A stretch of 64,000 nt of DNA from Haemonchus contortus. Lineage: Eukaryota > Nematoda > Chromadorea > Rhabditida > Trichostrongylidae. This document shows positions 10,440 to 20,831 of the stretch, one piece after another; the first letter of the stretch is position 1, and each line of letters opens with the position of its first letter. The stretch is from contig LS997566.1 in assembly GCA_000469685.2 (NCBI GenBank), positions 38,480,420-38,544,419 on the forward strand, read 5' to 3'. A program made the translations under genes and the position numbers. The notes beneath the pieces were generated by a model that had not been told where the DNA came from, searched no databases, and saw nothing but the letters and a program-made list of their open reading frames with translations.

Positions 10440-11908
10440 CCTGAACAATCGTAACCGTCAAGTTTCTCAACACATCGCACTAACATTTATAAACATTTTT
10501 GAAATTATAAATCTCAGGAAAACCAACTCGACATAATACAGGACTAGGGCAAAAGGACGGCGTTGATCAATTCCTACAACGCGCCATGCATTCGACTTTC
10601 ACCAATATTTGTTGAAAATTTGCTCATTTGCCGTATACATACTTGCCTATTGAAAGAACGTTTTAGACATCGATGTTTGATTTTGTGCTCATAGTATCTT
10701 GAGCAATCGGATATCAGTTCACAACGTCTAAAGAGACAAAAGACCTGATTGCTTTGGGCGAATTGGGATTAGTCATATCTCATAGCTTGCACAAAAAACC
10801 TTTGGATGTCTGTTGATATTTTTTCATTTACCACGAGGTAATGTGCCACAAACAGCAATTCTTCAAAGAATCGAAACTTTCGTAGATCGAAAAGCCCAGC
10901 GCTGCACGGGGGCGTCCTAATACGTTTCTTTGCACTCCACGCGACCGCTACACTCGTGTCGTAAGCATATAATCAAATAACGGATTCCCCGGGGATTTCA
11001 AGAATATCACCAATGACCCTCGTATGTCGCCTTGAAGTGGGTAAGAAATACGGGTCCATGAAGAGGAAATGAGGGCTAAAAGGGCACATCATTCTGGATC
11101 TGGAAGATTCCTGGGAACAAATCCTTGTCTCACGCAGCTCGCCTGTGAGCAAATGGGTAATTGTTTATTCCGAACATATTCAACAGACTCCACTTTGCTC
11201 TGCAAAAAAAAGGGCGGCATGGCTTATCCTAGATCATTATGCCGTCGTTATACATCGGTGCACCTGCGTGTTGCCCAGTCAAGTTCCCTGATTTCATTCG
11301 TACACATTTTGGAATGCGCCTAGTCACTCAGCGCCTTCAGAATCGTAGCAGCGGGACTCAGTCAGTGCTTGTGCCTTCTCAACGAGTCTAGCACCAATAA
11401 ACAACCAGGAACGGTTGGCTTGAGTGATTGCCACCTAATTTCCTAAGCCAGCCAGGTTATGGACCCATTTAACGCTACTCCACCTGCGCCCATTTCATTA
11501 TATCAAAGCGGTGAATTAGAGCAAGGTTCACGAGCAAACCAGGAAACGATTCGGTCAGTATTGCTGCAATTTCAGCCATTCAGGAACAACCGGATATGGG
11601 TCAAAAAGCCGCTATTGTTTGGAGAACAGCTGGAGGCAGCTTGATTCGCTAAGTTTTCGGCCTCGGACCATAGGCAATGAAATAGACTATTTACTTCGAA
11701 ATAATGGGAAGAAAATCGCCGGTTTTATTGCCTTTCTTTCCCTCGTCAATCTTTGGCCTGATTTCACCAAAGGGAACCTTTTTCATGCGACGAACAATGC
11801 CATGAAAGTAGTTTGGGGGTACTCAGCCCAATCCCAGAGTAAATTCAAAGTTCGAAGACTGCGGTCATGTAGTAAAAGCATTCGGCCCTTGTTCAGAAGG
11901 GTATCAGG
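10440..11908. other. Intronic sequence between BEL and RTE insertions
   Basis: No exon recognised. A weak minus-strand copy of the SINE-like repeat lies at about 11330-11450 (TCAGTGCTTGTGCCTTCTC then GAGTCTAGCACCAAT). The rest shows nothing distinctive. Confidence 0.5.
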
Positions 11909-11921
11909 GGATCTGGCTTAC
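11909..11921. repeat. RTE target-site duplication, left copy
   Basis: GGATCTGGCTTAC, identical to 13233-13245. Confidence 0.9.
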
Positions 11922-13232
11922 TTACTTTGATACTTTGATACTTTGATGGTCCATCGGCAAGAGGCTATTCTCAGCGGGGACCACAGCTCCTCCATACCGC
12001 CCGATCTTTCGCGACTTGCATCCAATGTAGGCCGTTGTCTCTGAAATTTTTGGAGAACGAATCGGCCCACCGAGTCGGCGGACGTCCTGATGGTCTTGTT
12101 TTGTTTCTCGGAAGCCACTCTGTGACTCGGAGACTCCATCTGTCATCTGTTCGACGAAGTAGATGACCGGCCCAGCGGTGCTTCGAATGCGCCATGTATT
12201 GAAGCGGATCTTTCAAACGCGATCTCTCCTGTAGGTCTGAACTCCGCAAGCCTTGCTGCCACTGTTGGCGTCGACTGATTTTCAGAAAACTTCTTTCCAA
12301 CGCGTGGTGAGAAGTTCTTATGGCTTTGGCGATTGTTTTGTTGTTGGGCCATGTTTCAGCCGCATAACACATCGCTGGCAGCACTGAGGCGTTGAATATT
12401 GATGCCTTAAGGTCGGGATCGCTGACCTGGTCTGTCACTTCGCGGATTGAACCAAAAGCTGCCCATGCGGCCCGTCTTCTCCGATTTAGTTCCGGAGCGA
12501 TATTGTTCATCATGTTCAGCTCTCTTCCCAGATACACGTAGGATTCGACTCTTTGCAGAGCTTTTCCATCTAATCTTACTGTTCCCGTATCGCACCACTG
12601 GTTGACCATTAATTGCGTCTTGGACATATTCATCTCCAAGCCTATCCGCCGGCTTACCGCATTGAGTTCGTTGACCAGCTTTTCCATCTCAGCAGTACTG
12701 CTAGATATCAAAACGATATCATCGGCGAAGCGGAGGTTATTGACGTTCTTGCCATTGACGGAATATCCCCTTTCTTCCCAGTCGAGGTTCAACATCGCGT
12801 ACTGTAACGCAGCCGTGAAAAGCTTCGGAGATATCGTATCTCCTTGTCGTACTCCCTTTCCGACTGGAATCTTCAGCTTTCGCTCGAACAGCTGGATGGA
12901 CGTTGATGTGTTCGAAAGACACTGTTCGAGCAGATGGACGTAGGCGGGATCAACTCCAGCTTGCGCAAGAGCGTTTAAAACGGCGTTGATCTCCACAGAG
13001 TCGAAAGCCTTTTTGTAATCCACGAACAGAAGGGCCAGTGGAAGACGATACTCTCGGCTTCTTTCAATAAGCTGAGTGACTGCTTGGATGTTGTCCATGC
13101 ATGAGAAGTTCTTCCTGAATCCGGTCTGCTCTATTGGCTGGTATTCGTCCAAGGTGCGTTCCATGCGATTGAGCAGAATTTTCGTGAACAATTTGTATAT
13201 CACCGACAATAGGCTGATGGGACGGCTTACAC
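11922..13232 (-). mobile_element. 5'-truncated RTE-type non-LTR retrotransposon
   Basis: The insertion is delimited by a perfect 13-bp target duplication, GGATCTGGCTTAC, at 11909-11921 and 13233-13245. At its 3' end (left) are three 8-bp tandem units TACTTTGA (11923-11946 on the plus strand), the short simple-repeat tail usual for RTE elements, after a very short 3' UTR. The 5' end is cut off inside the reverse transcriptase, so the endonuclease is missing. It sits in the 14.7-kb intron of the Kunitz/EGF gene. Confidence 0.9.
11971..13232 (-). pseudogene. RTE reverse transcriptase, N-terminally truncated
   Basis: About 420 codons of element sequence remain open to a TGA at 11971-11973. Seen: SRPISLLSVIYKL at the truncation, motif A LFVDYKKAFDSVE, GVRQGD, and the catalytic LRFADD box, then a C-terminal region with H-R-W-A-G-H and G-R-P-P-T-R-W, typical of RTE-clade ORFs. 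The reading frame continues upstream into host DNA to 13269, but that start is not native. The apurinic endonuclease domain is absent, so the copy cannot move by itself, yet the RT has no internal stops, consistent with a young insertion. Confidence 0.9.
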
Positions 13233-13245
13233 GGATCTGGCTTAC
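13233..13245. repeat. RTE target-site duplication, right copy
   Basis: GGATCTGGCTTAC, identical to 11909-11921; flanks the truncated 5' end. Confidence 0.9.
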
Positions 13246-14621
13246 ATAATATAATACTTGCAGAAACAAGCCGGTGTACAGTTCGGCGTTTGATTCTCTT
13301 CAATGATCCAGGGATAACCAGGTTTTTAAAAGAACATTTTACGCTTAACAAAATTATGTCACTTAAATGAAATGATGGAAGCTGTGGTGCAAAATAGCGT
13401 AAAATTGCGAAGGAAGAGGGAGAATCGACGGATTTTCAACAGATATAAGGCTTCAAAGAGGGAGTACGGACGGAGGTGTGTAAGATTATGCGTCTTTACC
13501 CGTCTGGATTCACCCACATGAACGTACTATTCCTCGGCGTCCTACTGCTTGATTGTCAATGGGCAGCTTCAACAAGGCTGTCAAAACACGGCCAGTTTTG
13601 GGTGTGAATGTCAAGCAAGCAATTCCGGTTTAGACGGAGGATTGCTTGAAAGTGGCCTCCGCAATAATATCAGGCCTACATATGGCTCTGAACGATACTG
13701 GTCTAACCAATCCCATATCGCTCCGTCGCAGAACGGTTATCATAAAAATTAACATTTTTCTTTCGGAAGGTTTCAATATTAATGTTATTGTGATGATACT
13801 TATTAACCCGGTTGTCATGCATGGATTCATGCTCCTGAAGGGGAGAAGTACTTCAAAACTATAAACTGAAGGATAGATTTTCTTGCTCGAAAATCTTTAG
13901 TGGGATAAAGCGAATAAAATGAACTGCTATGTTATGGGAACAAACTGAGGTGCTACCAGTAGTAGCACTTTCAGAAGAGAAGCTAAGTAGATAGAACGTA
14001 GAATGTTTCGGATTATAAACGACGATCGCGAAGCACAAACACAATAAAAAGAACCAGAGGTGTTAAAACGGCAAACTACCAAGCATAGAACTAGTCAGTA
14101 GAGGAAACACGTCGGCTGAGTAAGATTTCAGCAGAGCTGCATCGAGATTCCAGCAGGTATGAATGAAGTATACGACAAACATCCTTGAATCATTCATATG
14201 CTCTTGCGTACTGCGGTTGGAAAGGTTCAGCGAAAAAAGGGGAATATGAGCAGCAGGAAGTGGAGCTGGAACGCTTCATATGGGTGAACTTTGAAAACTC
14301 TTGGACTCGGTTAAAAGTGTCAATATCATGGAACTAGAGGATGACGACCGAAGGCGGCTGAGCTAGCTGATTGTTCACTCTTTCCTTTTTGAGGGGACCT
14401 ATTTCAACAGTTTAGAGAAGGAGTCCTTCGACACGAGAAGTATGTAAAAACTTTCCTCAGGTTATCCCATCATGATCGCAACCCATCATAAGGTTTGCTG
14501 ACTGATGGGAGTCCCATTTGGGTGATGTGAACATGCATTTGGCATACATTTTGAATCACATTTTGAATGAAATTTGACAGACAATGCTCAAATGGTGGGC
14601 TCAAATCACCGTCTTTGCCTT
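13246..14621. other. Intronic sequence without recognised features
   Basis: No exon, repeat copy or RNA gene was recognised. Short open frames here have no domain signature. Confidence 0.5.
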
Positions 14622-14755
14622 CCCGTATAAGCTTGGTAGGGTTTTATAGGGACTCTAACGGATTGAAAGCTTGATCGACTCAGGCAATCATCTGGGTTTG
14701 ATCCCAAGACACCATTATTGCGTCAGAGAGGTACTCGGCACTACACCACGTGCGC
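14622..14755 (-). repeat. tRNA-derived SINE-like fragment (head)
   Basis: On the minus strand, TGGTGTAGTGC (near-consensus A box) is followed by GGGATCAAACCC (B-box-like) and then GAGTCGATCAAGC, which matches the start of the body of the other copies. It appears to be a head with little or no body. Confidence 0.5.
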
Positions 14756-15052
14756 AATTTTCTCAAAGTGACACTTTTTTTGTAGCAGTTTAGCAGTTTA
14801 AAAAATACGGTCCTTTACTAGTTATCTTTCCTGCATCGTCACAACGAGCGCTCCACGCACTGAAGTCAACATTCTTCGGATCTATAGAAACCGTAATTGA
14901 AACCGGAATTTTTTCCAGCGAATTTTAGAATTTTTTTTTGAATTCCTGGAAATTTTCTTAAAATTGTTGTATCTAAAGCTCTTAAGAAAATATTATTCAC
15001 GGGGTACGAAATCTCGAATATCCACATTTTCCACTACGATTCCATCCTGAAG

Positions 15053-15330
15053 TTAAAGGATAAAGTTTTTTGGCGTTAATCAATCCCGTCTGAGGGATGC
15101 GCCCCGCACTCGACTTCCATTCAGAATCGCGGTGACGTAATGAGTGCGTATGTGGCCTATACAATGACTTGCAGTGGACAGCCGATGTACAAGTCAGTGC
15201 TTTTATCCTCCCAGACTAGTCTAGTACCAATTTACCGACCCCGGAGGGATGGCAGGCTTGGTTGGCCTAGGCGGGCTTCGATCCGGGATTCGATCCCCCG
15301 ACCATGCGGGTGATATAGAGGACCTGAGAG
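15053..15330 (-). repeat. SINE-like dispersed repeat, copy with body and B-box region
   Basis: On the minus strand a B-box-like GGATCGAATCCC precedes CCTAGGCCAACCAAGCC, GGGAGGATAAAAGCACTG, a GGAAGTCGAGTGCG block, GGGCGCATCC and a 3' end with CTTTATCCTTTA. The same ordered blocks recur in at least five other places in this window. The tRNA-like head is decayed upstream of the B box. Confidence 0.7.
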
Positions 15331-15871
15331 GCATGCAAGGAGCTCTGGACTACGTATCTGCTCTGTAAATGTTCGGGAGCTTTTCTGAGAGTTATAATTG
15401 AAAGCAGATGGTATGGGAGGTCAAGGATGAGAAGTATGGACAACAACTGCCTTTTTAAAACTAAGTCAATCACGCATTACCGTCGTATTTGACGTATTCC
15501 CTACCAGATGAGGAGGACTGTACTGGCAAATGTCTTCCGCCTTTTTGGTACCCTCTTAAAGAGCTTGGTTCCTACCTTTTCTACTCAAAGTCTTTCGTGG
15601 TTTCGATTGACTACTCTGAGAACTATTGTTCTTTCGCATTATTGAGTTCACTTAATACTTGTTTGGCTCGTTATCGATTGCCTAGATAAGAAAATAAATA
15701 AATAACAGCTCACTAGAGATAACCCCTTGGTCCAGTCCAGATAAGACGGTCCCATAGTTGTTTTAGAAGTACCATCTTACTTTTTACGGTAGTGCCGTCA
15801 GATATGATTCTATTCGACCTTCTTTAGTAAATGAAGCAAGTAAATAGTCAACAGAGAGTAAATAAACTCAC

Positions 15872-15922
15872 CGTTGAGACATTGATTTCTGTAGTTCATA
15901 TCGAATTTGTCCCAGCAGATTT
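15872..15922 (-). CDS. Exon: first half of the last Kunitz domain in the window
   Basis: A 51-bp exon with a strong acceptor (TCTCGTTCAG|AA) and donor (AACG|GTGAGT) encodes ICWDKFDMNYRNQCLN. Its phase 1-1 boundaries let it join 16736-16845 upstream and 971-1120 downstream. With the latter the product has exactly six cysteines in Kunitz order. Odd point: eleven residues separate its two cysteines, where eight is usual and is seen in domains 1 and 2. The surrounding frame is open for 663 bp, so exon retention cannot be excluded. Confidence 0.55.
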
Positions 15923-16735
15923 CTGAACGAGAAGCAATCAGTGATATGTGAGTAATGAGGTAGAGTATTCGAAAATCCAATGGGAATAGTGTGAAGAGGA
16001 TTTGAACGATGGCCGATACACAGCATGCCAGCCTATAAATGATGCGGGACCCGTGGAGACGAATAAAAACACATTTGTGATGCTGTTTCGAGTGGATTTC
16101 CGAAGAACTGTCATCCAAAGCGACGTCCGTCCTATGCCGGTCACTCAAACAAATGGGCGGAGTTGCACACGTTGTCGTGGACGAGTTCGGCGACATCTCA
16201 TTGTCGAGTGAAGTAGTAGGTGAATGATGTTGAACTGCTGATGTATAACACCGCAGCATGCAGCTGCGTTTCTGAAAGCATTGATTTGGCCTTTTGGTTA
16301 GTGTGGGGGATGGGCCAATCCCTGGAGGCGGCGACTGGCGAAAACCAAAACGGCCCAACATCCGACGACCTCCGGTGGTGCTCCGCCCAGGCGTCAACGA
16401 TTCGATAACAACATGGATGACAATCTTGAGTCCATAGGCGGCAATAATATCAACTTCATATCCATGGATCAAAGATCTCTTACTCTTTCTCGAGAAGCTT
16501 CAGAGAGCCACGCTATGGAGGTCGCTTTCTCGAGTATTCGACCTTCCCGCACAAAAGATGGTTCGAATCCGGTCGGAATAGAAGAAATTAATTAAAGGCC
16601 TGATTTTTTGAAAATCATCCTAAGAAATACTTTCGAGTGTGTGAGTGTTACCAACTAGAATCTATTCAAAAATTCACTAACTTTATAAGAAATAAATTGG
16701 TAGGGAGGGCAATTCTCACAATTGAAGGCGCATAC

Positions 16736-16845
16736 CTGCTCGAGTCAAGATGTTCGTAGCTTCGCACATTTGTTCACAAGTCTCAAGATCCGAGAAGATA
16801 TTCCGAGATCGTCCCTTGCAGCCATCGTACCAGAACTGTTGACAT
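16736..16845 (-). CDS. Exon: second half of a Kunitz domain
   Basis: A 110-bp exon with acceptor GGTAATTCAG|A and donor GCAG|GTATGC. Read with one leading base, it encodes CQQFWYDGCKGRSRN, then E-T-C-E-Q-M-C, the third to sixth cysteines of a Kunitz domain. It closely resembles the exon at 971-1120 (FWYDGC, N-I/M-F, T-C-x3-C), suggesting duplication of this Kunitz unit. Incoming phase is 2. The matching first-half exon was not firmly located; a weak possibility lies near 17070-17125. Outgoing phase 1 matches the next exon at 15922. Confidence 0.75.
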
Positions 16846-17057
16846 CTGAATTACCAAAATATTTTTGTTTACAAGTAAAAACAGACAGAGATTGTGATTT
16901 TCCAGCGCCACCCCCCTTTGAGAGATTGTTCTTGTCTTTGATTAGTCTGTAGTCTGTAGGCAACAAAATAATTTTCGTTAGGTTGGTCAGATGGTTCTCT
17001 TTTCATATCTCGGTCAGCAGTAAACTACTCATCCAATTATCACTATAATTTTGAAAA

Positions 17058-17315
17058 TTGAGTATATGGCACGTGCGAGGGAAGGATCCACAGCGGTCAT
17101 ACGTCTCACCCTTCTCCAACCTTCGATTCGGGATGAAAATTATCATGAAACCTACTCGTCCCATCATTTCTAATCGACTTGATTTTTCAGCCTTTACTTC
17201 CGAACAGATTTGTAGAGCTCACGAATTCGTCGAAGTTTTCATGATGGCGCTCACTCCCCCTTTGCCTGATTATATGGACGATTTGATAGCCTTGACCGTT
17301 TGGAGATTCTACTGA
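17058..17315 (+). CDS. Unrecognised plus-strand open frame, possible exon or gene remnant
   Basis: An 85-codon open frame whose second half (EVFMMALTPPLPDYMDD, then TVWRFY and a stop) has protein-like composition. It is preceded by an acceptor-like CTTGATTTTTCAG at about 17190. It ends 12 bp before a MITE and lies in an intron of the minus-strand gene. No family was recognised. It could be an exon of a nested gene, a pseudogene fragment or chance. Confidence 0.2.
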   Translation: MSIWHVRGKDPQRSYVSPFSNLRFGMKIIMKPTRPIISNRLDFSAFTSEQICRAHEFVEVFMMALTPPLPDYMDDLIALTVWRFY

Positions 17316-17327
17316 TTCTCGTCATTT

Positions 17328-18005
17328 AAAGGCACGGTTCACGATAAAAGAGGTTACTTTCTTCCTTCAGGAATACTCAGCCCCCCCCCCCCCCCCACCA
17401 CCATGAGTGGTAGAACGGACCCCCTCGCTCCCACAATTTCGGCGCTTAGGCCATAGTGGAAGCCCTGTTGCTGCCGTAATTGGCTTTAACGCCCGTCGAT
17501 CGATGTCACGTTGGACGAGTATAGAGACAATACAGATTACGACCGTTCGTTCTAGGACCCGCACATAATCAGCTGGTCGCCGATGAGGCGATGTTTTTCT
17601 CCCATTCTTTGTCCATCTGTTATTCTTTATGCTGTCGCGAGACCTTATTTAATTCCCTACTCCTAGAGACTGAAAAAGGTGAGCTACTTCCGCTATTACT
17701 AGGGTTTTTTGTTTACTAATGCTTATAAGTGAATGAATTTCCGCTTACCTCAGTCCGTTATTCGCACAAGGACCCACACGTACGCAATGACGCGCTGTGC
17801 GTAGCTCGTCCGAACGCCCCACTCTTCTTCATTTTCCTGGTCTCATTCTCGACCAGCCCCTTATTTAACGATTTTTCGAAGCCTTTTTTTCACATTGGAA
17901 ACAGCGATTCACGCAGTTTCTTAACCTTCATTGCACTATTTTCGATCTTGTCTTCCTTTTTCAACATAAACTGGATTACCCAGAATTATCGTGAGCTGTG
18001 CCTTT
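17328..18005 (+). mobile_element. MITE, family with AAAGGCACGGTTCACGATAA ends, copy 1
   Basis: Inverted termini AAAGGCACGGTTCACGATAA at the left and TTATCGTGAGCTGTGCCTTT at the right. The interior is shared, in opposite orientation, with 22505-23048 (for example GGTGAGCTACTT...GGTTTTTTGTTTA and the segment coding PNAPLFFI in one frame). A 16-base C run lies at 17381-17396. No transposase is encoded. Superfamily is undetermined because no clear target duplication was found. Confidence 0.75.
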
Positions 18006-18421
18006 AATTTTGGGCTGACAACTACAAGATCAAGCCGTTCAGTGAATATAAATGTATTAATTCATGTTTCCGAAGTTATAAGCAAAGGTAGCATCCCTGT
18101 AATTCCATTTCGAGTAGGTGTTTGGAAAATGTCCGACAGTTATGAATCGTGGTCATGTGGACCACGTGAATTTGGAAGACTCTCTTCACAAAGATTGCTT
18201 TCTCGCAGCTTCTAGCCTACATACGAGTACTGGGCTCTTTTTGTGCTCAAAAAAGCACCCTATATGGGGATGCCACAATAGTCTGCAAACTGCTAATCAA
18301 AAACTTCTTCTTTGAATGCAACCCACTCCCTTAAACGGCCAGTTAACTGCTGAAAGTGCATTCATTCTCCGTCTTTCTCGCACTGTTTTTTTATGACTGT
18401 TACATTGTAGAGTGCAAAATA

Positions 18422-19302
18422 TTGGGTTGGAAGGAAAGTCCTGCGACAAAAAATTCGAAGCGTCAACAATTTGTATCAACAGTGTGAACACGGTAGCAAG
18501 AGTGATAAACTTGTAGGACATTCCTCAGGTAATCAACACATGAGTAAATAAGGGCACGCGTGTGGGCTTTAGCAGCATTACGGTCAATGAAAGGACAACA
18601 CCCGATTCGTACCATCACCTTCTTCTAAGCACGCCAAGGAAAAAACGCGGGTGTAGCAGCTCAAATTATCAGCAACCTAATCAATGCTGGCACTGCTCAC
18701 CGATCGACGGTCAACAATCGGTTGGATCGCTTCACTGGAAGAGATACTAGCTTTTGAAGTAACGCAAGCATCGTCCCTTAATTTGAAGGAGGTTGAAGGG
18801 ATCCATCCACAGTGAGCTGCTAAACGCAGACTAGATGGACACAGCTATCGGTTACCCCTATGAACCCCGAAATTTGGCCAGCGGGGTTAGAGAAGGACGA
18901 TCAAAACCGTAAATCAGGTCCCTACAGAGGGTCAACGCACGTCGGAATTTTGCTTTAAACACGCGTCAAAAGTTCTACGATTCCACTTAGCTCCAGGTTG
19001 TTCATCAGTCGTACTCCCCAAGTGTTGCCCCTTTTACCTATCATGCGCTCCGCCTTCTTCAGCATCCCGTTGTGGAAAAAAAATTCGTAACTTAATGTGA
19101 TCTGAAAACGGCAGTCAATTTCTTCTTTGAGTCACAGCTTCCTCACTCCTGGATAAAAGGCATCAGTGATTTACTTAAATGATAAGAGAAGGTTGTTGAC
19201 CTCTTTGGTAAATATATTTCCGAAAACTGATTGGCCTGGAAAATTTCAGAAATGATTTGAAGAAGACCTTCATTGTGTCGCAGGACTTTCCTTCCAACCT
19301 AA
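18422..19302 (+). mobile_element. Decayed, internally deleted mariner element
   Basis: 27-bp inverted repeats (18422-18448 and 19276-19302; one mismatch) start TTRGGTTGGAAGG, in the mariner style, and are flanked by TA on both sides. The plus strand keeps transposase fragments: RSTVNNRLDRFTGRDTSF near 18690, and near 19120-19230 the C-terminal pattern SQLPHSWIKGISDLL then VVDLFGKYISEN. Stops and frameshifts interrupt them, and the catalytic centre was not found. Length is 881 bp against roughly 1.3 kb for intact mariners. Confidence 0.8.
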
Positions 19303-20770
19303 TATATAGTAGTAGACCGAGGGATTTAGAATAAGATGCCATTTCATGGCCTGGGGATCCACTACTTCCCCTTTCACTTTCCGCAGGATGACCATAGATG
19401 GGTCCCAAGTACCCCTTTCATGCAGTTTTGAACCAGCGCACTGTTTATTCGAAGAACACCGCCTCGACACCAAAAACGACTTGCTCTCCGGGAGCCACCC
19501 CCCTTCTTGACAGCTCCGCCCACAGTCATGAGTACTTGAATACAAGTACAGAGTCACGTTCTTTCACAATGTGGTCCATTGGTACGAAGTTGGACTGCTC
19601 CACTTACATGGGCGAGTTGAGTGAAGCGAGTAAAGGAACTTTTTCCAATTTCCAAGTAATTGCGTGAAAGAAACTTTCTTCAAATATCCAATAAATCTTC
19701 CATTCAAGCTGACCCATAAATTGTCTTTTTAATAAAAAAAGGCCTACAAGTGCAACTTGGGGCTAGGCCGAGGATGGCACGAGTACCATTTACATATGTA
19801 GTATTTTCAAATTGTCGGAAAGCCTTGAACCACATCACCACTTGCAGGGACAGAAACTTCAACAATTTTACCGGGAATCTAAAGCATATAGCATCAAATG
19901 GGTGTCCTACTTACAAAAGCCAAATGAAGACTACAAAAGAAGCGGGAATCGATACGATTTTTCTACAGTGGAATAGGCCACTTTGCCGGGTCTGTAACGA
20001 CGTAGCGCCAGGATGATTTGGGAGGTATGCGATCTGAAAGTCAATCTAAGAACAGTAAGTGTTGCAGTAGCGCCGCTTGCCACAATACCAGCTCCATTTG
20101 TAGTAACGAGGATGAAAAAAATTCAGCTGAAAAGGGTTCATAACATTCAGTAAGAACGGTGGGTTGCTACAGTTAGCCGGACTGATCGTAACAAATACAT
20201 CTTAGAAAATAGCAAAAAAGAAATCCCAAAGATGCTAAACGCCATCAATCTAGTTTCCAAACGATCAAATGATCAGATCATCGGAGACATGGACAACTCA
20301 CGTTTTCGATTGGTGGTCAAGGAAGTAGTGTTGTCGCCAGTTCTCGCCACCACAAGTTTCCTGGTATCCTCGGTCGAACTTGTCAAGGCATGCATCTGAA
20401 AAAACTACTACGGAAGAAGATGATAGGACGTCTGTAGCTGCTTTTACTGGTGTGTAAGCTACTTAAGAATTTTCTGGCTCAATGCCCTTCTGAAGCCCAA
20501 TATCTGTTTGACCTACAGCCGTCGAGAAAGCCAGGTGTGACTCCTAAGAAAACCCCCAACCCCTCTTATTTGCGAAAAAAAAATCAACTGAATGAGGAGA
20601 TTTCTGATAGAAAATCTTGCCACTATGGTTCACTGGGAAGAGATACTCCATTCATACTTAACAGAACTTTCTGATTTGATAGCTCACCACGGATCTCACC
20701 AAGACCACCAGAGAAGTCTTTATGTGTCACACCTTGACGTCTTTCAATACTGAATCAGCGGATCTGTCCC
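19303..20770. other. Intronic sequence without recognised features
   Basis: No exon with a Kunitz or EGF signature or clear repeat family was recognised, although the Kunitz first-half exon needed before 16845 should lie somewhere between 16846 and 22046. Confidence 0.4.
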
Positions 20771-20831
20771 TTTGGACAGGCCTGATACGGGTGCATCCAT
20801 ATTGAAGGCGCCCGTATCAGGCCTGTCCAAA
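20771..20831. repeat. Perfect 21-bp stem hairpin
   Basis: 20771-20791 and 20811-20831 are exact inverted copies (TTTGGACAGGCCTGATACGGG), extended inward by a G-T pair and two more pairs around a loop of about 13 nt. Confidence 0.85.

Noticed and set aside
15280..15300. tRNA gene suggested by GGATTCGATCCC-like sequence
   Set aside because: It is the B-box region of a SINE-like copy; no cloverleaf or intact A box.
17070..17125. Possible Cys-containing minus-strand exon (GETYDRCGSFPRT) before the Kunitz half at 16845
   Set aside because: The phase would fit, but the donor is poor, the cysteine pattern is wrong for a Kunitz first half, and it overlaps an open frame on the other strand.
18297..18521. 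Minus-strand frame with a signal-peptide-like start (MSYKFITLATVFTLL)
   Set aside because: It runs through the mariner TIR at 18422-18448 and ends in unrelated sequence; no splice donor or domain follows.
20040..20110. Minus-strand segment reading TNGAGIVASGATATLTVL, reminiscent of an immunoglobulin-fold end
   Set aside because: No cysteine or tryptophan signature and no good splice sites; likely chance.
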